From positions 1-5,541 of the forward strand of contig JABMRO010000237.1 of the NCBI GenBank assembly GCA_013202635.1: a stretch of DNA of 5,541 bases. Direction: 5' to 3'. Source of the DNA: Planctomycetota bacterium (lineage in GTDB: Bacteria > Planctomycetota > Phycisphaerae > Sedimentisphaerales > Anaerobacaceae). Position 1 is the first letter of the stretch, and each line of letters begins with the position of its first letter. Shown here piece by piece: positions 5,414-5,541 of this stretch. Under the pieces are notes generated by a model that was given only the letters and a program-made list of their open reading frames with translations, was not told where the DNA came from and made no database searches. The position numbers and the translations under genes were made by a program.

Positions 5414-5541
5414 TCAGCGATTACCTTTAATTCCCATTTGTATATGCCAGCCGGGATTTTCCGCATTTCCTTCAGATTCATAAGCACCAACATCAAAAGG
5501 TGTTTTCCTTGGAGTATGATTAAAATCCAGCTCAGGAGCAA
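5414..5541 (-). CDS. C-terminal end of a probable right-handed parallel beta-helix protein, cut by the right edge
   Basis: From 5539 down to the TGA at 5416-5414 there is an open frame of 41 codons that enters from beyond the window. It contains the block LDFNHTPRKTPFDVGAYE and later NPGWHIQMG. The pattern D-x-x-x-x-x-R-x-x-P-(D)-(I/V)-GAYE is a typical ending of secreted right-handed parallel beta-helix proteins, such as pectate-lyase-like and chondroitinase-B-like enzymes, in Planctomycetes and Bacteroidetes. Only the tail is present, so the enzyme class and catalytic residues cannot be judged. It lies 35 bases before the NodB-like gene on the same strand and is probably its operon partner. 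Confidence 0.65.
   Translation of the reverse strand, partial: APELDFNHTPRKTPFDVGAYESEGNAENPGWHIQMGIKGNR

Overview
The window looks like a piece of a PVC-type bacterial chromosome, most likely a planctomycete of the Phycisphaerae/Sedimentisphaerales kind. This taxonomic call is inference. It rests on a pseudopilin of the style abundant in that group (GFTLIELL start, C..NL..W....Y..DN block, C-terminal LW..KWH), placed next to secreted carbohydrate-active enzymes. No rRNA, tRNA, CRISPR array, insertion sequence or phage gene is visible.

Left block, minus strand, read right to left: a membrane-embedded M50 (site-2-type) zinc metalloprotease (1315-665), then a small membrane-anchored protein with a pseudopilin-like outer domain but no prepilin cleavage motif (629-81), then possibly the first 23 codons of a further gene running off the left edge (GTG at 71). 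The close spacing suggests one operon. A good sigma70-like promoter and a perfect 7-bp hairpin precede the protease.

Middle block, plus strand: a divergent promoter with an extended -10 drives a pseudopilin (1552-2367) and, 78 bases further on, a secreted GH51-like alpha-L-arabinofuranosidase (2446-4155). The pseudopilin has two prepilin-like motifs in its leader, 19 codons apart.

Right block, minus strand and convergent with the middle block: the last 41 codons of a probable right-handed parallel beta-helix protein (5539-5414, running off the right edge), then 35 bases on, a Tat-exported two-domain protein with an Ig-like N-terminal part and a NodB/polysaccharide-deacetylase-like C-terminal part (5378-4191).

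Taken together, the middle and right blocks look like part of a plant or algal polysaccharide (arabinan or pectin type) degradation locus with exported enzymes. The pseudopilin beside the glycosidase may act at the cell surface with it, but that link is inferred only from gene order. I do not see a clearly new defence or mobile system. The most unusual signals are the doubled prepilin motif, the uncleavable pseudopilin-like protein, the altered metal motif of the NodB-like protein and the substituted active-site loop of the GH51-like enzyme.
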